The translations under genes were made by a program, and so were the position numbers. A stretch of DNA of 64,000 nt, taken from Carallia brachiata (lineage: Eukaryota; Streptophyta; Magnoliopsida; Malpighiales; Rhizophoraceae). Below the pieces are notes generated by a model, which was not told where the DNA came from, made no database searches, and saw only the letters and a program-made list of their open reading frames with translations. The stretch spans positions 993,849 through 1,057,848 of the forward strand of contig JADCRB010000155.1 in assembly GCA_021464245.1 (NCBI GenBank), given 5' to 3'. Numbering within the stretch: position 1 is the first letter of the stretch; every line of letters begins with the position of its first letter. Below are positions 52,207 to 63,841 of the stretch, piece after piece.

Positions 52207-52902
52207 CACTGTTGAAAGAATCAGATCAGATCGGCCGGTTCAACCGAAAAAATCGAGTACTGACCCTTAAATCGGTTCAGTTAGCCTTAAAAAATCGTTT
52301 AATTAAAGAACCGAACAAGAACAGGGTGAACCGACCAGTTGAATCGGTTTGGTTCAAAGAGGAAAAAAGCCCCAAAAAAATATAAAAAAAATAAATTTTA
52401 ATAAATATCAAAATACTTTAATTAAAGTTAATTAATATTTTATCTTATTAAATATCTACATTTCTAATTTCTTTCAAAAGTCATTAATATGCTTCAATTT
52501 TTAAAAATAATTAACACATTATTATTTTAAAAAGTAATTAGTATATTTTTATTTTATCAAAAATATTCATTACTTTGTAAATATGTAAATGATATATTCT
52601 TAAAAATAAATTAAATAGGTTATAGATGTTTAACGATCATGTTTTGAAATATATGTTAAAATATATTATAAAAATTACAAATATATATATATATATAAAA
52701 TACTTAAATTGTATAAAATATTATATTTTAAATATTAATATATTAGATAAATGTACATAATTATTTAAATTTTATATATTTAACATTAAATATTAATTTT
52801 ATTAGTTTGATTACGATTAATTTAATTAAATTAGTTGAATTTTAAATTTTTAAATTTTTAAAATTTTTTAATTTAATAATTTATTTAGTTCTTAAAACCT
52901 TG
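52207..52902. mobile_element. Diverged hAT-type MITE related to the 8440-8922 copy
   Basis: The left part CACTGTTGAAAGAATC then GATCGGCCGGTTCAACCG, and the right end whose reverse complement begins CAAGGTTTTAAGAAC, resemble the ends of the element at 8440. The centre is AT-rich. The flanking 8-mers GTTTTAAC and GTTTGTTA are similar but not identical, consistent with an older insertion. It ends about 220 bases before the start codon of the small membrane-protein gene, so it is close to or inside that promoter. Confidence 0.55.
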
Positions 52903-53123
52903 GTTTGTTAGGTTTTAACAACACAAACGGTTTAGACCTCTCGGTTGGAGTTTGTTTTGGACAATTCTTACCGGTGAAGTGTAGAAAAGATCAGGATGAT
53001 TGAAAAGAAAAAACAAAAGAAAACAGAGACATACAACGTGAACTCTCGCCATTAATTCGCCGGTAGCAAATCCTTCCATTTCTTCAAGTGCGATTATCGG
53101 TCTCTCTCTCTCACAACAGTAAA

Positions 53124-54326
53124 ATGCCTGTAAGTCTCTCTCTCTCTAATTGAATTTTTGGATCCAGATCTTTTAAAAAATATCTTTATTGTAGATTTTG
53201 TTTAAGTAAATAATTCGGTATAACTTGGGGGGAGTTGTGATCGGGTGCGGGTGTGCAGTACGGGAGAATCATAGAAGTGGAGCCACCGAGTCCGTTGAGA
53301 TACATGATCGGAGTAGCGATTATGTTGATAGGAGTGGTGCTACCCGTCGGTTACATGATGTTTCGTAGCAAGCGTGTCCCTTCTTCTTCTTCTTCCTCTT
53401 ACTCCAAACAGACGTAGGTGTGCCTTTTCCTGTTCCCACTTTGTTGCCCTTTTTTTTTTTTCTTTGATAAATTTCTTTATTTTCTCTTTTAATTTCGTTG
53501 CTAATTTTGTACTAATACAGCAGAATTAGAAATATATTATTAAATTTTTTCAGATTTCCATGTGCTTTAAGTAAATAATCACACTCTGCATTGTCGTGCG
53601 TGCATTGAGCTGGCGGCATCTAATAGTTTACTGTTTTTTTTAAAATTTTTAAATTAAATTATTTAATAATTTATATGATTTTGATTGTACTTTGACCTAA
53701 GTCGAGGAATAACTTTTACGTTTAAAGGATAAAAATGTTGAACTCCTCAATTCTATTGAAGGTTTTTGTTTAGACTTACCTCTAAATTAGAATTTTCTAA
53801 AAAAGTTTTTGATTTTCTTGGAGAATGACTTTTGTAATATGTATCTTCACTGATTCGGAAGATAAGAATCTTAGGATCATAACAACAAAGGGATTCACAC
53901 AAAATAATATTATTTTTAAATGAATTTTAATTTTTGTAGAATAATTTTTCTTTTTAACTCTTCTACTTCAAAAAATTCAGATATTAAGAAAGTTATGAGT
54001 AGTTTCCAAAAAGGAAAAAGGAATTTCACTAAATATTTCTTAATTTTTTAATGAAAAATGTTGGTTGGATTCTAGGTTTTAATGCAGCAGTGACCCAAGC
54101 CCATAGAGAGTGCGATCATTATTGTTGCACGTTTGTGGTCCAATGTACTGTATAATCAAGATTTTGATTGTACTTTTTTGGAACTCGGGTTATTGCCGTG
54201 GCAAAACCGTGCGTTCATGTAGTAGAGCCATTATTTTCAGTACCCTTCAAGCAAGCTGAATGGGGATGATTGTAATTGTTTTCTTTGCTGCTTTGTTGAA
54301 ATTTTAGGAACAAAGTTTTAATATAG
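53124..54326 (+). CDS. Small conserved single-helix membrane protein, 59 aa, function unknown
   Basis: Three coding exons: 53124-53129 (only ATGCCT), 53259-53413 and 54308-54326, joined at GTAAGT..CAG and GTAGGT..TTTTAG. The protein is MPYGRIIEVEPPSPLRYMIG..., with a short hydrophilic N-terminus ending in a Pro-rich turn, one membrane helix at about residues 18-36 (YMIGVAIMLIGVVLPVGYMM), a basic FRSKR stop-transfer sequence, a run of six Ser and the C-terminus KQTNKVLI. I recall near-identical plant peptides ending in NKVLI, which supports the distant 19-base last exon. If the second intron is kept, translation stops at TAG 53415-53417 after 54 aa. Location and role are unknown. A CT-rich leader precedes it. 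Confidence 0.75.
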
Positions 54327-56304
54327 AGAGATTTCAGCGGGTGATTTTGAGATACATTTTGTGGCTGGTTGATACAAGCAAGAATGTCTTGACAGATTTG
54401 CAAATACGGGTGTAAATGCATTGAATCCCAGATTGTCTTATCTTTGTTTTGAGGCAGTCTCATTCAATCAAGTCTATGCAAAAGGCTGTGGATTTGTATA
54501 TATTGAATGTTATCAACTATTTGAACGAAGCCGTCTGATCGTTTTGTCTTAGTCAACATCGCTATATTGATGCTTGGTATAGTCTTTCCTTCATTTGCAA
54601 TTCAAAGCTTTGCATTCTGTTGTTGCTACTAGCATTTTGGTTCTGATTCTTAATCTTGTGTTACAATTGATTTATACTCTATTAATTTTTCTTCATGTTA
54701 TTATACTTTTATCTGTTTCTATGGTTTGCCGCCAATATTTTAGAAGTTTTCTTACGTTTGAGTATAAATCATTTCTCATGATATTTCTCCATTTGCTGAA
54801 GGTATCTTATTGTTAGAATGTCTGGTGACTGGTGGTTTACGATTAGTAATTTGGAATATGAACACATAGGTCTGGGAGTGAAAACTCTCTTGAACCCTGG
54901 TTTGAGCAAATGGCTAACTAATTGCTTTTGGCTGAAGTTTTCTCTGGTTTCGCCTGCCAAGCAATTTTTCATTACTGTAATGCGATTGTATGGAGTTTGG
55001 ACCTGGAAGCAACTAAAAACTTGTTTATATAACTTAATGCACGAAGTTCTTGAGAGCTTTTAGAGGCTAAGTGATTCTCTTCTGGAAACCAGAAAATTTG
55101 TAATTAGAACAATAAAGAAATTTGTATGTTGTACCATAGTTACTTTTAGAGCTTCATTCATTCCCTAGATGGACGACATAAATGCGAGTCTGTAGTTACT
55201 TTAATAATTAAGGATTAATACATAAATATATCATGACTCTCTGTTTTTACAAAGACTCTCTATTTTTACAAATCTAATCTGACTTTAAAAAAGTGACAGT
55301 TTGACATTCGTAGAATTTATTGCTAACAAGTTTAGTACATCGTTATCTCCATATAATAGAATTTGTCTAATTAAGTGATTTAAGAACGCACTGCTTTCGA
55401 TAGAGTTGACATTCACGAGGTACATGCAGTTGGCCTTGGCTGACATTAATGAAATTTTATTAGATGTCTGCGTGCTAAATTTGTTATTAAATTTATTACA
55501 AAAAATTTCATGTATATCAAACTATTACTTTTTAAAGGTTAGGTTAGCTTTGTGAAAACACACAAAGTTCAAAATATTTTTGTATCATAACCTTATTTTT
55601 TAAGGCGGAGATATTGGAGGTAAAACTAGGAATGAGAAACACTAGGAGCGCCGTTTCATTTCAGGAATTGTAAGACTGGTCTGATGCAACAATTAGCAGC
55701 AACCAGAAATTGTGGTTGGTCATGCAATATTGCCATGTATTTGTGAACTCTTTACTGACGAATCGCGGCTTCGTAGACATCTTCATAACTGCTGCTTGAA
55801 AAATTCAATTGCAAGTTGCCACAAGAAGGATCTTGGCTGTTTGTTGCTATATGTTTTCTAGCTCACGGTGGAACAATGGCAAGGATGGTTCAGTTAATAG
55901 TCACAATTTTGTGAACCATGGGCAATTTGAATTTTGACCGGTACTTGACAGGATGTAAAAACTTGCTCTTTCTTCAGGCATCAATTGTGACTCTTCTGCC
56001 TCCGATTGCCTGCAATTTTGCTCATCTGTCTGTTAAAAGTTAGAAGCCAGATATCATTTAGCAGCACCGGTACCCTTGCCCCCAGACACAGAGAGAGAAA
56101 GACACAGAGGGAGCGAGAGTGGGAGAGAAGACGGGGTGGCTGAACTCGGCATATGTCAACCCACCTCAAAGTTGAACTCAAGGACATCGCATTTCATCAA
56201 TATGAATTGCTGCCTTAGCTGGTATAAATCAGATCTTTGCTATTAACCGTTGATGAATCTAATTAACAGTATCTGTTTTTGGTGGATGCACCTCTCCAGG
56301 TTGT
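54327..56304. other. Convergent 3' flanks, no further gene
   Basis: About 2 kb between the stop codons of the small membrane-protein gene (+) and the PSD gene (-). The frames near 54595-55063 lack coding character. Nothing else is recognised. Confidence 0.5.
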
Positions 56305-59300
56305 TTACCGTTCACAACACAATTGTTCCCACGAACCATCCCACCTTCCCAATGCCTCTCCAACTCGTATTCTATCCCCACGTCTAATACTGAACTTGAA
56401 CTGAGAAGATGATTCCCCATTTTTGTCCAGATTCAACGTGGGAGCCTGGAAGACGAGCACAACTGTTGATCCCATGTTGAAAGCACCAAGCTGAGACGAT
56501 TACAATGCGAAAAAGATATCAGTCACGCCAAAAGCATCACAAATTGGGACAATACCAAGAATAAGCTAACTTGTAGGCTCTTAATCCTTGCAAATCAAAT
56601 TCCCAAATGAAGGGAAAGAAAGAAGGCAGAGACAATGTGATCAAACCAATTACTGGGATGTTGATCATATCAGAACGAAGTCTCTACTTCTGATTGAAAT
56701 ATATCTCCACGCATTAAGAAATAGCAAAACATAGTTGCGCCACAAGCACATATTTATGAAAGACAACAGTATATATGCATCACTAACCTCGTCCCCCTTC
56801 TTGAGCATTTTGCCAACACCTTCAGGTTCATAAACACGTTCTTGTGAAGGCTCAGTATTTATTAGCTTTTTCCTTGGCCGATTTGTCCTAAGTTCTGGTT
56901 CGATGGAAAGCTGCCACATCAATGTGCAGCCCGAAGTCAAGAAACAGACAAGACAGCAGGGAGATACTAGACTTCAACAAAGTTAATCCAGCTTTCTATA
57001 GAAGACACATAATGAGCCAACGATCTTCTTATCTGCATGGACTATTTCTGTGCACACACAGCCTGGGTCGTAACTGTGGGTTTTGCAAGCATAGTTGCAC
57101 CAAAATTTTACACAACTCACACATTAACACATCAAAGAGAGAAAGATCAATTGTGCACACATGCAGGTGATTTTCCCTTCGTTCTTTTTAGAATTGATTA
57201 AGAAAGTTTGTTTGCATGTAGATTCTCTTTGTTTTTCTTTCATCATTGTGGGTGAGAGTTCATTAATTTCAAAAGTAAAGCAACAAATGAACCCAAAGAA
57301 AAGCAACCTCAATTGACCCAATATTTGTTGCACCAACTGCAGCAATAGCCATAAACCCTTCTTTCCATAATCCTTCGAGCACAACCTGGCAACAACAGAA
57401 AGGAAAAATGTAGTCTAGCGAACTCAGTTATATCCACAAAGACGAAGTAATAGTTAAACAAAACACATTTGCAAATAAGATATCAAATTATCTGCTTTTA
57501 AGAATTAAAGAATGACATAGATCATCCCGGATCATCAATGGATCTTTTTTCTTTTCAGTCGGCCAGTCACACTCATATTGATTTGGAGGCGAAGCAAATA
57601 TATGATCATTCAATTAAGTGAACATACAAAGCCAACATAACTGAACAAAACCAGTCTGCAGAAGTGAACTACTAAAAATAATCGCAATGAGCAACCCATG
57701 ATGTGGATTGCCACATTTTAAAGTGTAGCCAGAATGCCTCCAAAATGTATCACCATATTCTTTTTCATCTAGCTAGTAGTCAATTAAAGTTTAATCTGCT
57801 TTTGATTACACAATGTCAAACGTGCAATAAGCTTATAATTGCAAGAAAAGAGAAATTCATTGATGGCAATTAGCTGGTCCCTTTTTCTTCCCATTTTCTA
57901 CTTTCAATTTTTCCTCCAATTTATGGACAGAAATTTTTGGCCACAATGCCAACAGCAAAACACCAAAGAAACAACCCCCCTCCAAAAAAAAAAAAAAAAA
58001 ACAAAGCATCTGCATTATCAGCAAATAATGTAAAGCCAAAAACAGATAGTTTGAAAGATCAGAATTACCCTTTCATTCTCAACATAAAGGTTTGGGATTG
58101 TTCGTGTAGCACGCTCATTCACAGGAAACAGGTTCCCTAGATAACCAATATGAAATTAGCAGCAAAATGAAATCATAACAATGCTTCTCAAATCTGAAGA
58201 ACATGAAATATGGTGACCATCACTTATTGTGTTCATAATTTTGAGTTCTTTGAGCAGATACAAAGAAAGTCAAGCTACCCGAAAAATGCCGGCGGACAAG
58301 AACATTCCAATCAACCGGTGAATGTATGCGATGATAGTCTCCAAGTCTCAAGTAGATTACACAGTAGTAAAGGCCTTTCATAGGACTGCAATTAAGATCA
58401 TTAATCAGCAATAGTATAGACCTTTGAGTGACATGGAGTGAGCACACCAGCACAGTATGCATTTAAGTACCTAAGTAAAGACCAAACCATAAACAAGAAG
58501 GCCTAGCAGCAAGAACACTTAGGGGACTTATAAGCACACCTCAGGCACCTAATGTATATACAAGGCTGTAACAATTTTGTCAACTTCCATACTCCACTGA
58601 ACCTCTTGAATCCACCAGGAAATATTCTACCAAAAAAAAATTGGATCATAAAAAAAAAGATTTATTCTGCCAACAGATGCAATGTGTAACTCATGACTAC
58701 AACATCAATGAGAGGTCTAACAACAATTAGTTCCAGATTGCAAAGGATATACAAAAATCCACATCAAATATGAAAAGTCAGGGCATGAACGACTAATAAA
58801 CAGGAGCAATGCAGTGACTTCATGATCTCTTTTTTTATTTTTATTTTAATTTTTTTTGTTCAGTGCGCACTCTATCTGTGCAAGCATTCATATTCCGCAC
58901 TAATGATTTGATACACTTGGAGATTAAGACAATTATGCAGATGAAGATTACCATGCTGACACAGTATCCCTGACTTTAGGAGAAGCCAATGAAATTCTCC
59001 ACCAGGACTTTTTAATTTTGTCCTTTAGGTTGATACGCTGTTCACCACATTCTTCCTTCTTATCTTCTTCAGTGATCATTGGAAGAAAGGAGCCAGCACC
59101 AAGAAGTGAAGAAACAGAATAGGAAAGCCCTTTGACTTGCTCAATCATAGCTCCTGATCCTCCCAACTCTCCAAATCTTAAAACAATACCGTCCACAGGA
59201 CTCACCTAAAGTGCAACGAAATAGAGCCACAAAGCATTACAGCGATTAGCCATATCTACAGTGAACACCGTTGATGATAAATAAGATGCATAAGAAGCTT

Positions 59301-60786
59301 GTTACCAGTTACCAGACAACGTGGATCAGGGTCAACAGGCCTGGAGCCTTCTTTCAAGCGTCGAGCAAAGAATTCCCGTAAAGAAACATATTCTTCTAAA
59401 GGCAGATTAGCCTCCTCTAAATCTGAAATGAAGATAGGTTTGAGTTCTTATATGTCAACAAGTTTTACCCATTTCACACTTGTCTATTATTCTCATTTCC
59501 TACAAACTCTTACGATTAACAAAAGGTCAACAATATGGAAGACAACATCAATCAATCATAAATTCAAAGTCATGGTAGAAATGACCATACTTGTATGAAA
59601 CGCCCGAGCCCATGCTCTATAAACATGTGGACGCAGCCAGACAGGAAGTTCCTGATAACAATCCTTCTAGTAAGTTGTCACGACAAAAGATGCAAAGATT
59701 AAGAAACTCTTAGGTATCTAGTGCGACTTGCAAGAAGAATAATTACCACATTAGTCAACAAACCCCAAAACCTAGAAATTGTGCGTAAAGGCACCATCCT
59801 CAGAAATGTAGCCTTGTGGAAATATCACAGAAATAAGCAGCATACAAGTAGCCGAAACAGGTCAGCCAATATTTATAAAAAAAAGGGAGGGGTTTTGTCA
59901 ATTCTTAGTATTACTACAGGTGCATTACTTTCACATCAGGCCGGAACTCAAGTTCAATTCCTTTCTCCCGTGCTTCTTCAAGCTGCTCACGCAAGGAAAA
60001 CAACTATACCAAGTTAATCACCATAAAAAAGATAACTCCTAAAATGCCTGGCACTTACGATCCAATTTCATCAAAGCAAACTAATGAACGCAGCACACGA
60101 AATGCCAACACTAAAAACATAGCGGCAAACTTGTGTGTGACGCTGGAGAAACATTCTGAATGCAGCAAACCGAAAAGATCGAACCGGAGTGCTAAAACCT
60201 CGATCAGGAATGCAACAAGGAAATAGCAGCCACATTATTGGCACACACTTGCAAAAACAAAACGAAAACTAAACCTTCTTGTCATCATAAAGCCGACGCG
60301 CGTGTAGAACGCCAAGCATAAGTAAAGCGGCTGCAGTTGCACCGGGCACCAGAAAAGTGTTACCTGCACAACAACCAACTTCACATCCTCACCAAAAATA
60401 AAAGACTCGCAAAAAAAAAAAAAAAATCGCTACGAATTTTAACTGAAAACTAATTGTTCTTTGCTTAAAACCTTATATGGATTATTATGAGGTTTCATTA
60501 ACCAAAATGCCACGCGCCAAACAGCAAGAACGCGAAATTAAAGAACTTCAAACAGTGCTTTCTCTTAGTTTCTGGTCAATTTTCTCAGCAACCAAACGGA
60601 AAAAATTTCAATAACTGACCGTCGGAGGTGCTGCGGTTGCCATTGAAAGAAGCACGTGCTTTCGAAGGTGATTGTAGCTTTCTCAGAAAAGAAGTGAAGC
60701 ACCGGTGTTGTTGCTGTTGGTGGCGATGGCTGAGGCGTAAATAGTGAGGAAAAAACGGGGAGTCTATGGGAGAATCGAAATTTCAT
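56305..60786 (-). CDS. PSD1: Phosphatidylserine decarboxylase, mitochondrial (PSD1-like), with an apparent frameshift in exon 1
   Basis: Twelve exons, in transcript order: 60786-60620, 60363-60275, 59982-59929, 59812-59747, 59651-59591, 59422-59313, 59205-58952, 58385-58279, 58136-58069, 57385-57308, 56910-56788 and 56490-56305. The enzyme decarboxylates phosphatidylserine to phosphatidylethanolamine at the inner mitochondrial membrane. The membrane segment is [20 protein letters not shown]. The catalytic residues are all present: Asp in [15 protein letters not shown], His in [13 protein letters not shown], and the self-cleavage serine in FNMGST, which yields the pyruvoyl group. The spliced length is 1,363 bases, one more than a multiple of three. 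[12 protein letters not shown] reads in one frame and the matching presequence ([20 protein letters not shown]...) in the next, with the switch at the run of six T on the sense strand (60750-60755). Without one T the length is 453 aa, equal to Arabidopsis PSD1. Confidence 0.9.
60750..60755 (-). other. Homopolymer at the PSD1 frameshift point
   Basis: Six A on the plus strand (T on the sense strand) lie between the codons for PVF and HYLR. The frame that continues into exon 2 has a TGA over the start codon and no upstream ATG, so as written no Met opens the full-length protein. The cause is a sequencing or assembly error, a null or altered-start allele, or an unseen upstream exon. Confidence 0.7.
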
Positions 60787-60974
60787 TTTTTTTTTATTTT
60801 GTTTCTTGGTGTGCAATGGTTTTCAGTAAGCAGAATTCGCCTGTTTGGTTAGGGTTTTGAGGGAGTTGGAAGGGAAGGATGCACGGTCGCACGCAATATC
60901 TCACGACGCCGTTTATTGACGAGGCTCGGGTTGGGTGAGCCGGGGACACTGATTGTTATCCCGGAACCGCCCTA

Positions 60975-61447
60975 GTCTAATTTTTTTTATATTTAAATTT
61001 TAAATTTTTTTAATATTTTATTTAAATTTTAAATTTTTTAATTTTTTTATTAAATTAGTCTCTCTATTTATTAAAAGTGGTCAATCTATTAAAAAATAAT
61101 TTTAACTTTATAAAAAATTATTTAAAAAAAATTATATATATGAATTGAATAATTTTTTTATCAAAAATATACATGTTACCTATTTAATTCGTATATTTAT
61201 TGATTAAAAAAATATTTAATGTGCATATTTTATTGATAAAAAAATATTTAATTCATATATTTAACTTTTTTTAAATAATTTTTATTAAATTAAACTCATT
61301 TATTAATCAATTGATCACTTTTTATAACTTAAATGACTGATGTAATATGAAGTCAAAAAATTTAAAAATTCAAATAAAATATCAAAAAAGTTTAAAACTC
61401 AAATGTAAAAAAATTTAAAAGTTTAGGACTAAAAATACTCATATCCC
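60975..61447. mobile_element. Mutator-type MITE, copy 2 (left end lost)
   Basis: This is closely similar along its length to the element at 5103-5601: GGTCAATCTATTAAAAAATA and TTTATTGATTAAAAAAATAT blocks in the same order, right end ACTAAAAATACTCATATCCC. The outermost 25 or so bases of the left inverted repeat are missing or diverged, and I cannot find a target duplication. It begins only about 190 bases upstream of the PSD1 start codon. Confidence 0.7.
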
Positions 61448-63841
61448 CCTATTTGCCTACCTTAGCCTAATCTCTTCTTATTTTATCATTTTTTATAAAT
61501 ACTTAATATCTTGCTTGGTTGTTATGTCTCATAAAACTAAAACAATTAGTTGAAAATTGAAATGTTAAGATTTTTTGATATTATGTTTCAAATTTAGTGA
61601 TTTTGTTCTTGTTACCAGGTCTTTCGATTTTTTTTGAAAAAAAAAAGTAATAAAAAGAAGATAATAAAGAAAAAAAAAAGATTAATCTGATATTTATATG
61701 AGAATGGAGGCCGACCCAAAGTGTTGTTCCGGTGTGGATGGGGCCTTTGGGGGAACACCAGTCCAAGACGTCAACATCCAGACCCATTTCATAGGACGAG
61801 GGCCAGTCTGGCACTCTTACAAGACAAGCGTCATCTCTAGACATGGCCCACTCTTTTCGGTTTTGGTATCAATTTCGAACAGTTGGTTCCGGCTCTAATA
61901 TTAGGGGAAATCGTGATCAAACCGCAATTTGATTCCGATTCAGTTCCAAGTAAAAGTTCAAGTTCGATTGATGTATTGATTAAGATTGTAGTTTGATTTA
62001 GGTTTGGTTCGGTTTGGAATTGTTGGTTTGAGATGATTTGATTCGGTTCAGGTTAGTTTGGTTAAACTATCAGTTAAATTGGCAATTCTAAGTTTTTAGG
62101 AGGGTCAAACTATAATCAAATCAATTCTCCCTAAAGTTTTTGAATCAAAACCGCAATAACTTATAACTGGTGGGGTGTTTGGTTTTTTTTTTTTTTTGTT
62201 TTTGACTGGGGTATCTATTGTTGATTACGTAACTAATTCTTTCGCTGATTTACAGGCACTTCGAAAGGTAAGACAACTGACTCAAGATTTTAAAACTGCG
62301 AAATATTCAAAGTTAAGAATCGAAATCCTGACCTTTAGTTAAGAATTGATGAGTCCTTTCTATTCAACCTCATCCCTTCTTTTGTTTGGTTTTATTTATA
62401 GGAAGCTGTTGTTGCTGTAAAAAGTCAAAAAAAGTAAGATAAAATAATATTGGGTAACCTTTTTTAAGATATTGTTGTTGCTAAAAAAAAATGTTTTAAA
62501 ACATTAATGATTGAAAAAATTGAGATTCCTTTACTTTTTGTTTTTGAAAATAGTTGATAAATAAAATAATTATAAAATTATCCCTAATGAAAAGAATACT
62601 GTTGCTGCCACTGCAAGCCGTACGACGTTGAGGACAAAGCAAATATTCTGGACCATGCAACTAGAACGGTGAGGGACATACATGTATTAAAATATTTTTT
62701 TTGGGTCTCTCCATTTGATTCGCTCACCCGAAAAGATGTCTGCAAATAATGCAAACTAAAATTTATCTTAGAATGAGAAAAAGTGTACAAAATTGATGGT
62801 ATGAGTTTCAAAATAAAATAATAATTTTTAATAAATTTTTTTTTTGATTTTTTTGCAAAAGAAAGACTAAAAAATAATTTTATATTCCTAATATATAAAA
62901 TTAATATATTTTTTCTAACACAATAATCTGTACAGTAAAAAAGAATAATTTTTAATATATAAATTACAGTCAAGTATTTAATAAATTTTTATTTATAAAT
63001 ATATGATATATTTTTATAAAATCAGTTTAGATTATATAGATAAAAAAAAGATTATTTATGATAATAAAATAAAAATAAAATATTTAAAATAATCATTTTA
63101 CTATTTTAACAATAATCAATCAGTATTACTTTAACTAAACATTCATTTTTATTTATTTATCAGTAACAATAATAACAATAATTGCCAACAACAATCAAAC
63201 AAACCCAGTTATGATTAGATGCCGATTCAGTCCATTTTGAATCAAAAACCTTGATCCTTGGAAAATGATGCTGATTAGGATTTATTTTATCTTATCTATT
63301 AATTTATTTTAGAGGAAGTAGTGTCAAGAAGTCGGTAGTCTATCTCCGAGGACGAACAAGGGCGTGGTGATTTTCCGTCAAGCCAACAGAGTCAGACAAC
63401 CTCGTGCACAACCAAAAAGCAGGCAATTTACAGGCTTCAAAAAGAAGGGCATCGTGTTAGCAAGATACAAGTAAATTTGTAATTTATTTTTTGATGCTTA
63501 ATAATTTATTTTTTTTATTTTTTTAAATTTAATTATTTAATAATTTATTATTTTAATTCTATTTTAATCTACCTAAATTACATCTACAAAATATTTCCTG
63601 AAAAGAAACAATGGTCAAGGATATTCCCCCAGCAGACCTTCGAAGGCCTGCGAAATGTCTCTTTCTCATCTCATACTCAAAAAGTGATCCAAGAACCAAA
63701 ATACATCTTTGCCTTTTTCTCTCTGAAAAGTATGTATTGGCCACCTTTTTTTTTTTTCAATACACAAAACGATTAGTAGTTAGTTTTTTAAGTATTAGTA
63801 AAAAAATAAAAAGAAAATAAGTCTAAAGACACTATTAAAAA
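61448..63841. other. Intergenic DNA with decayed repeats
   Basis: No gene is supported. 61870-62060 is rich in GGTTCGGTTT/GATTCGGTTC variants, probably a decayed repeat. The stretch 61700-61860 is noticeably less AT-rich than its surroundings but opens no convincing coding frame. T runs lie at 62178-62190 and 63748-63758. Confidence 0.45.

Noticed and set aside
54595..55063. Overlapping 73- and 81-codon plus-strand frames after the small membrane-protein gene
   Set aside because: AT-rich, Leu/Ile/Phe-heavy, no splice support, in the expected 3' flank.
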